Origin: Burkholderia pseudomultivorans
Lineage (GTDB): Bacteria; Pseudomonadota; Gammaproteobacteria; Burkholderiales; Burkholderiaceae
Direction: 5' to 3'
DNA: 37,885 nucleotides
Assembly: GCF_902499075.1 (NCBI RefSeq)
Contig: NZ_CABVPP010000065.1
Location: 1 to 37,885, forward strand
Notes under the pieces: model-generated
Told to the model about the DNA's origin: nothing
Databases searched by the model: none
Seen by the model: the letters and a program-made list of their open reading frames with translations, nothing else
Made by a program: the position numbers and the translations under genes
In this document: piece after piece, positions 8,657 to 16,773 of the stretch
How the letters are laid out: every line of letters begins with the position of its first letter
Numbering within the stretch: position 1 is the first letter of the stretch

Positions 8657-9784
8657 TCAACCTTGTTGCGCGAGCATCGAGCGGAAGCGCACGAGCGCCA
8701 GCGCGAGGAAAAGTCCGCCCGCCGCGGCGATGCCCAGCAGGCGCGGCCATACGATGTCGATGCCCGCGCCGCGGAACAGGATGGACTGGGTGAGCGCGAC
8801 GAACTGTGTCGTCGGCAGCAGCTTCACGAACGGCTGCATCGCGACCGGCATGCTCTGCACCGGCGTCGCGGCCCCGGACAGCAGATACGCGATCGCATAG
8901 GTCGGGACGGCGAGCAGCCCGAACTGCGGCATCGCGGGCGCGAGCGTCGCGAGCCACATGCCGAGCGCCGTCACCGAGAACAGGTAGAGCGCGGTGCCCA
9001 GCGCGAACAGCGCGATCGATCCCTGCAGCGGCACTTTCAGCCACAGATTCACGACGAAGCACAGCGACAGCAGCGACACGACGAAGATCACCGAGCCGTT
9101 CGCGATGATCTTCGCGACGGCGATCTCGCTCGCGCGCACCGGCATCACGAGCAAGTGCTCGATCGTGCCGTGCTCGCGCTCGCGGATCACCGCGGCGCCG
9201 ACCAGGATGATCGACAGCACCGTGATGTCGATGACGATCTGCATGGTCGACGTGAACCAGTACGATTCCGTGTTGGGATTGAACTGCACGCGCACGACGG
9301 CATTCACCGGCAGCCGCGCATCGAGGTTGCGCGCGCGCAGGAACGCGAACGTCTCGGTCGTGAAGATCTGCTGCAGGTACGCGGTGCCGAGGCCCGCCTG
9401 CGTCATCGCGGTCGCGTCGACCAGCACCTGCACCGAAGGCGAACGGCCCGCCAGCACGTCCGCCTCGAAGCGCGGCGGGATCTCGACCGCGAAAATGTAG
9501 CGGCCCCGGTCGAGCTCGGCGTCGATGTCCTGCCGGCCGACGTCGACCGGCGGCTTGAAATACGGCGGCTGGATCGCCGCGCGCAACTGCCGCGACAGCT
9601 CCGAGTGGTCGCCGTCGATGATCGCCACCGACGCGTTCGACACTTCGGCCTTGATCCCCTTCGCGACCGAGTAGACGGCGAGCGTGAACGCGAACACGAT
9701 CAGCGCCATCAGCGTCGCATCGCTGAACAGGCTGAAGATCTCCTTGCGGCTGAGCCGCGCGACATTCTTGAACCATTGCGTCAC
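8657..9784 (-). CDS. ABC-2 type inner-membrane permease
   Basis: The 375-residue protein has the ABC-2 permease plan: one N-terminal membrane helix (LMALIVFAFTLAVYSV), a large periplasmic domain, then five to six C-terminal helices starting at IVIDITVLSIILVGAAVI. The conserved REREHGTIEHLLVMPV motif follows, as in YhhJ/YbhR-type permeases. The start was placed at GTG 9784 because AGGAGG lies seven bases upstream on the minus strand; the longer open frame before it overlaps the ABC fusion gene and shows no family sequence. Two bases separate it from the fusion gene's stop. It likely dimerises with the permease part of the fusion protein. Confidence 0.88.
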   Translation of the reverse strand: MTQWFKNVARLSRKEIFSLFSDATLMALIVFAFTLAVYSVAKGIKAEVSNASVAIIDGDHSELSRQLRAAIQPPYFKPPVDVGRQDIDAELDRGRYIFAVEIPPRFEADVLAGRSPSVQVLVDATAMTQAGLGTAYLQQIFTTETFAFLRARNLDARLPVNAVVRVQFNPNTESYWFTSTMQIVIDITVLSIILVGAAVIREREHGTIEHLLVMPVRASEIAVAKIIANGSVIFVVSLLSLCFVVNLWLKVPLQGSIALFALGTALYLFSVTALGMWLATLAPAMPQFGLLAVPTYAIAYLLSGAATPVQSMPVAMQPFVKLLPTTQFVALTQSILFRGAGIDIVWPRLLGIAAAGGLFLALALVRFRSMLAQQG

Positions 9785-9786
9785 GG

Positions 9787-12615
9787 CTAGGCCTCCTGCT
9801 TCGGCAACAGGCAATACGCGCCGATCAGGTAGAGCAGCGCGAAGCCCGACAGCGCGGCGTACATCGTGCCGAAGTGCGCGGCGCCCAGGCCCTTCGTGAA
9901 GCTGCCCAGGCTCACGAGCTGGAACCACGACGACGGAAAGCCGAGGCCCGCCCAGTAGCTGCTCCCGGTGAGCGTCGACACCGGATAGAGCAGCCCGGAG
10001 AAATTGACCGACGGAATCAGGCACAGAATCGCGGTGCCGAAAATCGCCGCGACCTGGGAGCGCACGAACGTCGACACGAGCAGGCCGAGGCCGGTCGCCG
10101 CGAACACGAACAGCAGCGCGCCGATCGAGAGCGCGACGAACGATCCCTTCAGCGGCACGCCGAGCACCGTGACGGTCAGCGCGACGAGCACGAGGTAGCT
10201 CACCATCGCGAGCCCCACGTAAGGCGCCTGCTTGCCGAGCAGGTACTCGCCGACGCCCGCCGGCGATGCATAGAGATTCGTGATCGAGCCCATCTCCTTC
10301 TCGCGCACGACGCCGAGCGCGGTCAGCATCGTCGGGATCAGGATCAGCGCGAGCATGATGACGCCGGGCGTAATCGCATAGATGCTGCGGAATTCCTCGT
10401 TGTAGATGAAGCGCGACTCGACCGACACCGGCAGTGCGGGCATCGCGACGCTCGCATGACGGATTTCCTTGCCGACGTAGTCGAGCAGCACCGCGTTCAC
10501 GTAGGTGCCGATCGTCGCGCCGGGGAACGGGCTGGAGCCATCGACATGGAACGACAGCTCGGGCCGGCGCCCGGCGAGCAGGTCGCGGCCGAAGTCCGGC
10601 GGAATCTCGACGACCAGCTGCGCGTCGTCGGCCTGCAGCAGACGGTGCGCTTCGCCGTCGGTGTACACGTGGCCGGTCGGCACGAAGTAGCGCGAGCCGG
10701 AAAACTGCTCGACCAGGGTACGGCTTTCGAGGCTATGGTCGCGATCGAGCACCGCGAACCGCACGTTCTCCACGTCGAACGACACGCTCCATGCGGCGGC
10801 GAGCAGCAGCACCACCGGGCCGAGCAGCGCGAACGCGAGCCGCAGCCTGTCGCGCGCGAGTTCCAGCGACTCGCGGCGCGCGAAGGCCCAGATGCGCGCG
10901 AGCGAGCCGGCGGTGGGGGCTGTGGTGGGCGTTGCTTCGGGGGCCCCTTCGGCTGTCGCTTTGCCGGTTGCTTCGGCTGTCGCTTCGGCCGTCGCGTCCG
11001 CCTGAGCGTCAGGTCGCGCCGCATCCGGCTGGCGCGAGGCCGGCGCCGTCGCGCCGGCCGCCTCGGCTTCTTCGAGACAGGCCACGAACGCCTCTTCGAG
11101 CGTCGACGCGTGACGCTGCTCGCGCAATTCCTCCGGGCTGCCCACGGCGAGCACGCGGCCGCGGTGCATCAGCGAAATGCGGTCGCAGCGCGCCGCCTCG
11201 TTCATGAAGTGCGTCGAGATGAAAATGGTCACGCGTTCCTCGCGCGACAACTGGATCAGGTGCCGCCAGAACATGTCGCGCGCGCCGGGATCGACGCCCG
11301 AAGTCGGTTCGTCCAGGATCAGCACTTCCGGCTTGTGCAGGCATGCGGCCGCGAGCTGCAACCGCTGGCGGATGCCGAGCGACAGCGCGGCGGGCCGCTC
11401 GTCGGCGCACGGCTGCAGCTCGAAGCTCGCCAGCGACCGCTCGACGGCCTCACTCGCGCGCTCGCCCTCCATCCGGTAGAGCTTCGCGTGCAGGTCGAGG
11501 TTCTGCCGCACCGTCAGCTCCTCGTACAGCGAGAACGACTGCGACATGTAGCCGACCTTCATCCGCGTGTTCATGTCGGTCGCGTCGATCGGCTTGCCGA
11601 GCAGCGTCGCGGTCCCGCTCGTCGCGTCGAGCAGGCCCGTCAGCATCTTCATCGTCGTCGTCTTGCCGCAACCGTTCGAGCCGAGAAAGCCGAAGATCTC
11701 GTTGCGCTCGATCCGGAAGCTCACGTGATCGACCGCGACGAAGCTGCCGAAGCGCCGCGTGAGCCCGTCGGCGACGATCGCGGGCGCGCCGTCCTGCGGG
11801 CGCGGCGGAATCACAAGGGCGGCCGCGCCGGCGCCGCCGGCCCCCGGCAGGAGCGACACGTACGCCCGCTCCAGGTCGTCCGTGCCCGCGCGCTCGAGCA
11901 CCGCCTGCGTGCTGTCGTTGACGAGCACGCGCCCGCCGTCCATCGCGACCAGATGCTCGAAGCGCTGCGCCTCTTCCATGTAGGCGGTTGCGACGATCAC
12001 GCTCATGCCGCGATGCTCGGCGCGCAGATCGTCGACCAGCGTCCAGAACTGGCGGCGCGACAGCGGATCGACGCCGGTGGTCGGTTCGTCGAGGATCAGC
12101 AGGTCGGGATTGTGCACGAGCGCGCAGCACAGGCCGAGCTTCTGCTTCATCCCGCCCGACAGCTTGCCTGCCGGCCGGTCCGGAAACGGCGCAAGGCCGG
12201 TGGCATCGAGCAGGCGCTGGATGCGCGCCGCGCGCGCATGCGCATCGAGCCCGAACAGGCGCGCGAAGAAATCGATGTTCTCGTACACCGAGAGCGTCGG
12301 GTACAGATTGCGCCCGAGCCCTTGCGGCATGAACGCGACGCGCGGCAGGATCGCCTCGCGCCGGTCGCGCACGCGCAGGTCCGCGCCGAGCACCGACACG
12401 TCGCCCTGCTGGATGCGCTTCACGCCGGCGATGACGCCGAGCAGCGTCGACTTGCCGACGCCGTCCGGGCCGATCAGGCCGATCGTCGTGTGCGCCGGCA
12501 GCGACAGCGATACGTCGTCGAGCGCGAGCGCCGAGCCATAGCGATGCGACAGGTTCGCGACATGGATCGCGCCCGCCGCATGGCCAGCCCCCGACGTGCC
12601 GAGCGTGGCAGCCAT
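9787..12615 (-). CDS. ABC exporter fusion: two ATPase domains plus ABC-2 permease (RbbA/YhiH type)
   Basis: The 942-residue polypeptide joins three modules. ATPase 1 shows Walker A GPDGVGKST (49-57), signature LSGGMKQ (152-158) and Walker B LLILDEP (172-178). ATPase 2 begins near residue 280 with Walker A GSNGCGKTT (312-320), a variant signature LSLGIRQR and Walker B VLILDEP. A low-complexity Ala/Thr/Glu linker with repeated ATAEAT units at about 530-565 leads to an ABC-2 permease with a first helix, a periplasmic domain and about five C-terminal helices. This order matches the RbbA/YhiH family, which works with HlyD-type YhiI and a YhhJ permease. Neighbours supply exactly those partners. The cargo is unknown; drugs, fatty acids or other small hydrophobic compounds are possible. 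Confidence 0.92.
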   Translation of the reverse strand: MAATLGTSGAGHAAGAIHVANLSHRYGSALALDDVSLSLPAHTTIGLIGPDGVGKSTLLGVIAGVKRIQQGDVSVLGADLRVRDRREAILPRVAFMPQGLGRNLYPTLSVYENIDFFARLFGLDAHARAARIQRLLDATGLAPFPDRPAGKLSGGMKQKLGLCCALVHNPDLLILDEPTTGVDPLSRRQFWTLVDDLRAEHRGMSVIVATAYMEEAQRFEHLVAMDGGRVLVNDSTQAVLERAGTDDLERAYVSLLPGAGGAGAAALVIPPRPQDGAPAIVADGLTRRFGSFVAVDHVSFRIERNEIFGFLGSNGCGKTTTMKMLTGLLDATSGTATLLGKPIDATDMNTRMKVGYMSQSFSLYEELTVRQNLDLHAKLYRMEGERASEAVERSLASFELQPCADERPAALSLGIRQRLQLAAACLHKPEVLILDEPTSGVDPGARDMFWRHLIQLSREERVTIFISTHFMNEAARCDRISLMHRGRVLAVGSPEELREQRHASTLEEAFVACLEEAEAAGATAPASRQPDAARPDAQADATAEATAEATGKATAEGAPEATPTTAPTAGSLARIWAFARRESLELARDRLRLAFALLGPVVLLLAAAWSVSFDVENVRFAVLDRDHSLESRTLVEQFSGSRYFVPTGHVYTDGEAHRLLQADDAQLVVEIPPDFGRDLLAGRRPELSFHVDGSSPFPGATIGTYVNAVLLDYVGKEIRHASVAMPALPVSVESRFIYNEEFRSIYAITPGVIMLALILIPTMLTALGVVREKEMGSITNLYASPAGVGEYLLGKQAPYVGLAMVSYLVLVALTVTVLGVPLKGSFVALSIGALLFVFAATGLGLLVSTFVRSQVAAIFGTAILCLIPSVNFSGLLYPVSTLTGSSYWAGLGFPSSWFQLVSLGSFTKGLGAAHFGTMYAALSGFALLYLIGAYCLLPKQEA

Positions 12616-12618
12616 CGA

Positions 12619-13617
12619 TCAGCTCCCGCGCACGGCGAGCGCCGCGGGCCACGGATGCGCGCCATCGAGCCGCACGAAGCCGTTGCCGGTCAGGCCGGCC
12701 TTCAGCCGTGGCGCGAGACGCCGCGCCACGTCGACCGGCAACTGCAGCTTCACGCGATACATCAGCTTCGCGCGCTCGCCCGCGGTTTCGACGTATTTGG
12801 GCGTGAACTGCGCGTCGCTCGACACGAAGCCGATGCGCGCGGGAATCGGTTCGTTCGGGAACGCGTCGAGGACGATGCGCGCGTCGGCGCCGATCGCGAG
12901 CTTGCCCGCCTGCGGCGCCGGCAGGAAGATCGTGAAATAGATGTCGTCAGGGTTGAGCATCGTCGCGACGCGCCCGCCCGCGGGCAGCACCGCGCCGACT
13001 TCGACGATCCGGTACTCGACCCGGCCCGCGATCGGCGCGCGAATGGTCGTGTCGGCGAGCACGGTCTTCAGCCGCGCGATCTGCGCGTCGGCCTCGGCGA
13101 TTGCCGCATGCGCCTCGTCGAGCCCCGAGCGGGCGGCCTGCTGGCCGGCCTCGGCGCCGTCGAGCGCGAACCGGCGGCGCTGGCGCTCGACGCCCGACAC
13201 CTGCCCGTCGCCGAACAGCTTCGACGTCTCCGTCCATTCGAGGCCCGCCAGCCGCTCGTTTGCCGCGCTCGCATCGACCTCGGCGCGCGCGCGTGTCGCC
13301 GCGCCGGCCGCGCGCGTGCGCGATGCGCTGGCCGCGTCGAGCTGCGCCAGCAATTCCGAGTCGTCCTCGCGCGCGACCACCGCGCCCGCCGCGAGCACGT
13401 CGCCCTCGTGAACGGGCAGCTCGACCACGCGCCCGCCGTACTTCACCGCGACATCGATGCGCGCCATTTCGAGCCGCCCGTTCGCGAACGCGATATCGTC
13501 CGGCCATGCGCCGCGCCGGTCATGCACCCACCACGCGCCCGCGCCGGCCAATCCGACCGCCACGACCGCCGCGATCGCCCAACTGCGTCTTTTGTTCATC
13601 TGCACTCTGTCGACCAT
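12619..13617 (-). CDS. HlyD-family periplasmic adaptor (membrane fusion protein)
   Basis: The 332-residue protein has one N-terminal membrane helix (WAIAAVVAVGLAGAGAWWV). A biotinyl-lipoyl-like half follows (RIDVAVKYGGRVVELPVHEGDVLAAGAVVAR), then a long helical hairpin rich in Ala, Glu and Arg (about 90-190). The second lipoyl half is TTIRAPIAGRVEYRIVEVGAVLPAGG, and a beta-barrel region ends the chain. That is the plan of YhiI/HlyD adaptors that bridge an inner-membrane ABC pump to an outer-membrane channel. ATG 13617 gives MVDRVQ; ATG 13599 (MNKRRSW) is an equally good start and sits closer to the membrane helix, and neither has a strong ribosome site. It is the first gene of the operon, three bases before the ABC fusion gene. 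Confidence 0.88.
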   Translation of the reverse strand: MVDRVQMNKRRSWAIAAVVAVGLAGAGAWWVHDRRGAWPDDIAFANGRLEMARIDVAVKYGGRVVELPVHEGDVLAAGAVVAREDDSELLAQLDAASASRTRAAGAATRARAEVDASAANERLAGLEWTETSKLFGDGQVSGVERQRRRFALDGAEAGQQAARSGLDEAHAAIAEADAQIARLKTVLADTTIRAPIAGRVEYRIVEVGAVLPAGGRVATMLNPDDIYFTIFLPAPQAGKLAIGADARIVLDAFPNEPIPARIGFVSSDAQFTPKYVETAGERAKLMYRVKLQLPVDVARRLAPRLKAGLTGNGFVRLDGAHPWPAALAVRGS

Positions 13618-14414
13618 GGGTCAAATCAATGCGGGCACAACCGGCTGATCGCCGCATGCAACTGCTGCGAAACCGAAATGCCCGACGGAATTCATCGAAT
13701 ACATATCAACCATGGCAGTGCGCAATCTCCCGGAAATAAACCGATTCATTCGCATGACAATCGCCCAGCGCCCGACGCATTTCGCCTCACGCCTTACGTT
13801 CGTCCGCGAGACAAAACGACGCTGTCCGAATCGGACATAAAAACAAACGCGCGCCGCCAGCGCAGCGCCGGAAAAAAACACACGCCTGACTCGCCGTCCG
13901 CATTCGCCGATCGGAACCGCACCGCCGGCCTGACGCGCGGCGTCATTCGCCCGCGCGATTTCGCTGAAGCACAAGGTTCGTGGAACCGACGACCGCCGCC
14001 CATGCCCGCGGCCCTCGAAACATTGGGCCGGGCCGGGCAGACGCCGCGCACGGCAGGCGCGGCGCAGCGCGTTCCGCGGCGGCTTGCGTTCGCCACGTCT
14101 CTTTTCGCGGACAGGGCGAAACGGGAATCGCGCGGCGGCATAAACCCTGCGCGACGACAATCCTAGCGGATTTATCGCGACGCGCGAGCCTCATTACCGG
14201 ATCGACAACGAAAATGCGACGACTGATTGACGCACCCGCTTTCGTCGCATCGCCATTTTTGCTGGCTTCGCGTCAGTTTAAATACGCACAACGATCCGGC
14301 GCACACTGGCAACGTACGCGTATGTTGCTCGCCACGCACAAAAACTACAATGTTGCGAGAGGACAAATATTTTATGATTCAGGCCAAAGCGATGTTTCCA
14401 CGAGGTCCGTCGAC
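13618..14414. other. 797-bp divergent intergenic region
   Basis: No convincing gene is seen; the open frames here are short or shadow frames without recognisable motifs. The stretch from about 14160 to 14414 is richer in A and T than its surroundings and carries a nine-base dyad (14214-14250). It must hold the promoter of the exporter operon (leftward) and that of the AraC-type regulator (rightward), so it is the likely control region between them. Confidence 0.6.
14214..14250. promoter_or_regulatory. Inverted repeat, candidate operator between exporter operon and AraC gene
   Basis: ATGCGACGA at 14214-14222 is matched perfectly by TCGTCGCAT at 14242-14250, with 19 bp between the arms, so the arm centres are 28 bp apart. 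It lies about 165 bp upstream of the AraC-family start at 14415. An arm spacing of just under three helical turns suits a dimeric regulator contacting one DNA face. Which protein binds is not known. Confidence 0.35.
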
Positions 14415-15446
14415 ATGAGTTTCGGGGAGTTCACGAGAGGCCCGGCGAGCGCGCGGCTTCTGATCGGTTTCGGACAGGAGCATGGCGTGCCGGCCGCTCG
14501 CCTGCTGGCCGGCACGCGCCTTGCCGCCGGCCAGCTCGACGACCCCAACCTGGAACTGGCCGCCGCGCAGGAGCTGTGCATCGCGCGCAATTTGCTGCGG
14601 CTGCTGAAGCACCCGCCCGGGCTCGGGCTCCAGGTGGGATGCCGTTATACGTTTTCGGTGCACGGGATGCTGGGCTACGGCCTGATCAGCAGCGAGACCG
14701 TCGGAGACGCGCTCACGCTCGCGCTGCGTTTCCTGCCGCTTTCCTACGCGTTCACCTCGATCACGTACCACGAGCACGAGCACGTCGGCGTGTTGCGATT
14801 CGGCGAACTCGATCACCTCGCGGACGACATCCGGCAATTTCTCGTCGAGCGGGACATGGCGGCCGCGGCCGTCCTGCTGCGCGACGTCCTGGGCGGCGAC
14901 ATCGCGTCGCTCCGTTTCGCGTTCAGGGGCGACGAGCCGCGGCCGGCGTACCGGCCGTCCCGGGCGTGGCCGACCGCGCTCGGCACGGAGCACGAGTTCT
15001 CCGCGCGCTTCAACAGCCTGTCGTTCGAGCGCTCGCTCCTGAGCCGCGCATTGCCGCATGCGAATCCGGTCACGGCGTCGATGTGCGAACAGATGTGCGC
15101 GCAGCTCATGGAATCGAGACGCGCGCGCACCGGCACCGCGGCGGCGGTCCGCCATCACTTGAGCGCCGCCGGGGCGGCACTGCCGGATCTCGGGCGCATG
15201 GCCCGCCTGATGAACGTCAGCGAGCGGACGCTGAAGCGCCGCCTGAGCGACGAGGGCGTCACGTTCCGGGAATTGCTGGCCGAGGCGCGCCGGTCGGCCG
15301 CCGAGAGCCTGCTCGGCGCCGACGACCTGACGCTCACGGAAATCGCCGGGCGGCTCGGCTACAGCGACCTGTCGAGTTTCTCGCAGGCGTTCAAGCGCCG
15401 GCACGGCATCACGCCGAGCGCATTCCGCAAGCGCGTGCGGAATTGA
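14415..15446 (+). CDS. AraC-family transcriptional regulator with Arabinose_bd-type N-domain
   Basis: The 343-residue regulator begins at ATG 14415. The N-terminal 190 residues fit the ligand domain of OruR/ArgR/VirS-like AraC proteins (MLGYGLISSETVGDALTLALRFLPL). The C-terminal AraC domain carries two helix-turn-helix units: PDLGRMARLMNVSERTLKRR and LTEIAGRLGYSDLSSFSQAF, ending GITPSAFRK. Earlier in-frame sequence lacks homology and was left out. It is divergent from the exporter-acetate operon across a long control region, so it may regulate that operon, and it converges with a second AraC gene 43 bp away. Its effector is unknown; the family often senses amino acids, fatty acids or related metabolites. 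Confidence 0.88.
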   Translation: MSFGEFTRGPASARLLIGFGQEHGVPAARLLAGTRLAAGQLDDPNLELAAAQELCIARNLLRLLKHPPGLGLQVGCRYTFSVHGMLGYGLISSETVGDALTLALRFLPLSYAFTSITYHEHEHVGVLRFGELDHLADDIRQFLVERDMAAAAVLLRDVLGGDIASLRFAFRGDEPRPAYRPSRAWPTALGTEHEFSARFNSLSFERSLLSRALPHANPVTASMCEQMCAQLMESRRARTGTAAAVRHHLSAAGAALPDLGRMARLMNVSERTLKRRLSDEGVTFRELLAEARRSAAESLLGADDLTLTEIAGRLGYSDLSSFSQAFKRRHGITPSAFRKRVRN

Positions 15447-15489
15447 GATCGCGCGGCGCCGGATGCCGGTCGCGCACGCGCGATTTCAT

Positions 15490-16353
15490 TCAGCAGAGCT
15501 TCGCCGGATCGGCGATCCGGAAGCTCGAATGCCCGCAGTGCCGCCCGCAATCCGGTTCGGCGCGACACCCCGTTGCGCTGTTCGAAATGCGCACCAGGCG
15601 CGGATTCGAGAGGAAAGAAGGCGTGAGGCCGAAGTAGCGCTTGAATGTCCGGCTCAGGTGCGCCTGGTCGGAGAAGCTGGTGGCATGGGCGACTTCGGTG
15701 AGCGTCTTGCCGGACGCGAACATCGACACGGCCTTTCGCGCCTTGACCCAAAGCAGGTACTCGCGGATGGACACGCCCGTCACCGACGCGAACAGATGCA
15801 CGAGCCTGCTTTCCGAAATGCCGCACAGCCTCGCCAGCGAACGGGGATCGGTACGCACCGGGACGCGGGCCTTCAGGCAGCCTGCGACCGTCTGCACGCG
15901 GCACTCGGTGGCCGGGAACGCGACGGCGTCCCCGAACAACGCATCGAGCACGCGCTGCGACGCCGCCGCGATGTCCGGGTCGCCCGGCGGCTTTCCGAGC
16001 GCGGCGCCAGACGTTTCCAGCACGAAGCCCTCGGCCTTCTTCGACAGATCGACGACCGGTTTCTCGCCCGGCACGTGACGCCGCAGGTATTGACTCAGCC
16101 GGCTCGCCGGGTCCAGCTGGATGCTGTACAGGCCGGTGGCATTGTTGACCTCGATCGACCGGCTGACATTTGGGGAAACCAGCAGGCACCGGCCCGTGTA
16201 TGCGCCCCGCTCCGTGACGAGCCGGATTTCGTCGCTCGCGCCGATCACGATCACCATGGACGGGCGAGACGTCGAATCCCTCGATCCGAAGCGCGGAGAC
16301 ACGTATGTCGCAAAATCCTCGGAGATCGACAACGACGCAACAGGATCGCCCAT
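15490..16353 (-). CDS. AraC-family transcriptional regulator (second)
   Basis: The 287-residue protein has a C-terminal AraC domain. The first helix-turn-helix is RSLARLCGISESRLVHLF, and the second runs through LTEVAHATSFSDQAHLSRTF before KRYFGLTPSFL. The N-terminal 150 residues look like a cupin-type or beta-rich sensing domain (SMVIVIGASDEIRLVTERGAYTG) and differ from those of the AraC neighbour. A 40-residue tail after the DNA-binding domain contains four Cys (TGCRAEPDCGRHCG...LC), unusual for the family and possibly metal- or redox-related. It points toward the first AraC gene and away from the second acetate kinase. Target genes cannot be read from sequence. Confidence 0.85.
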   Translation of the reverse strand: MGDPVASLSISEDFATYVSPRFGSRDSTSRPSMVIVIGASDEIRLVTERGAYTGRCLLVSPNVSRSIEVNNATGLYSIQLDPASRLSQYLRRHVPGEKPVVDLSKKAEGFVLETSGAALGKPPGDPDIAAASQRVLDALFGDAVAFPATECRVQTVAGCLKARVPVRTDPRSLARLCGISESRLVHLFASVTGVSIREYLLWVKARKAVSMFASGKTLTEVAHATSFSDQAHLSRTFKRYFGLTPSFLSNPRLVRISNSATGCRAEPDCGRHCGHSSFRIADPAKLC

Positions 16354-16773
16354 ACCTCACCTCTCAAACAGGAACGCGCCCATGCGCCCACGGTCTCTCG
16401 AATCGCTCGCGACCGGACGGAGCCTTCGCGCATCCGCCGTTTGCCACTCGCTGCTTTTCGTTCGAGTATAACGAAGCGGCTTCGCGCAAGAACAGCAAAA
16501 GCCTCGATTATTCGGACAGCATCCGGGATTCGTTCGGCGGGAGCCGGATGCGCCGGAATCCGCTTCGGCATGGGCGTGCGGGCGACGTGCGGGCGCGCGA
16601 TGGCGATGGCACTGGCGATGCCAGCACCGCTGTATCGTTCGGGCGGGTGATCGCGCGATTCGCGCCGGATTCGCCAGACGCCTGCGCGCGGCCGCAGGCA
16701 ATCGAGTGTGCGCTGCCGATGCCGACCGACGACGCCTTGCGCCGCGCGGCCGGCCGGAACGGCCGCACTAGCC
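16354..16773. other. 420-bp intergenic region
   Basis: No supportable gene. The right part holds the end of the second acetate kinase transcript with a GC hairpin at 16746-16766. The left part should hold the promoter of the 15490-16353 AraC gene. A locally A/T-richer patch (about 16460-16520) is the likeliest promoter position. Long frames that cross this area are shadows of acetate kinase. Confidence 0.5.
16746..16766 (-). terminator. GC hairpin after the second acetate kinase
   Basis: GCGGCCG and CGGCCGC form perfect 7-base arms around a 7-base loop, starting 8 bases past the stop codon. No run of T follows on the minus strand, so it is not a classic intrinsic terminator. It may still stabilise the transcript end. 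Confidence 0.3.

Noticed and set aside
9874-14166. 1430-codon plus-strand frame opposite the ABC genes
   Set aside because: Very long open frames arise opposite high-GC codon use; the sequence is low-complexity Arg/Ala/Glu and the true genes are on the minus strand.
13980-14414. N-terminal extension of the first AraC gene
   Set aside because: The frame is open for 145 codons before ATG 14415, but it shows no homology and covers the A/T-richer control region.
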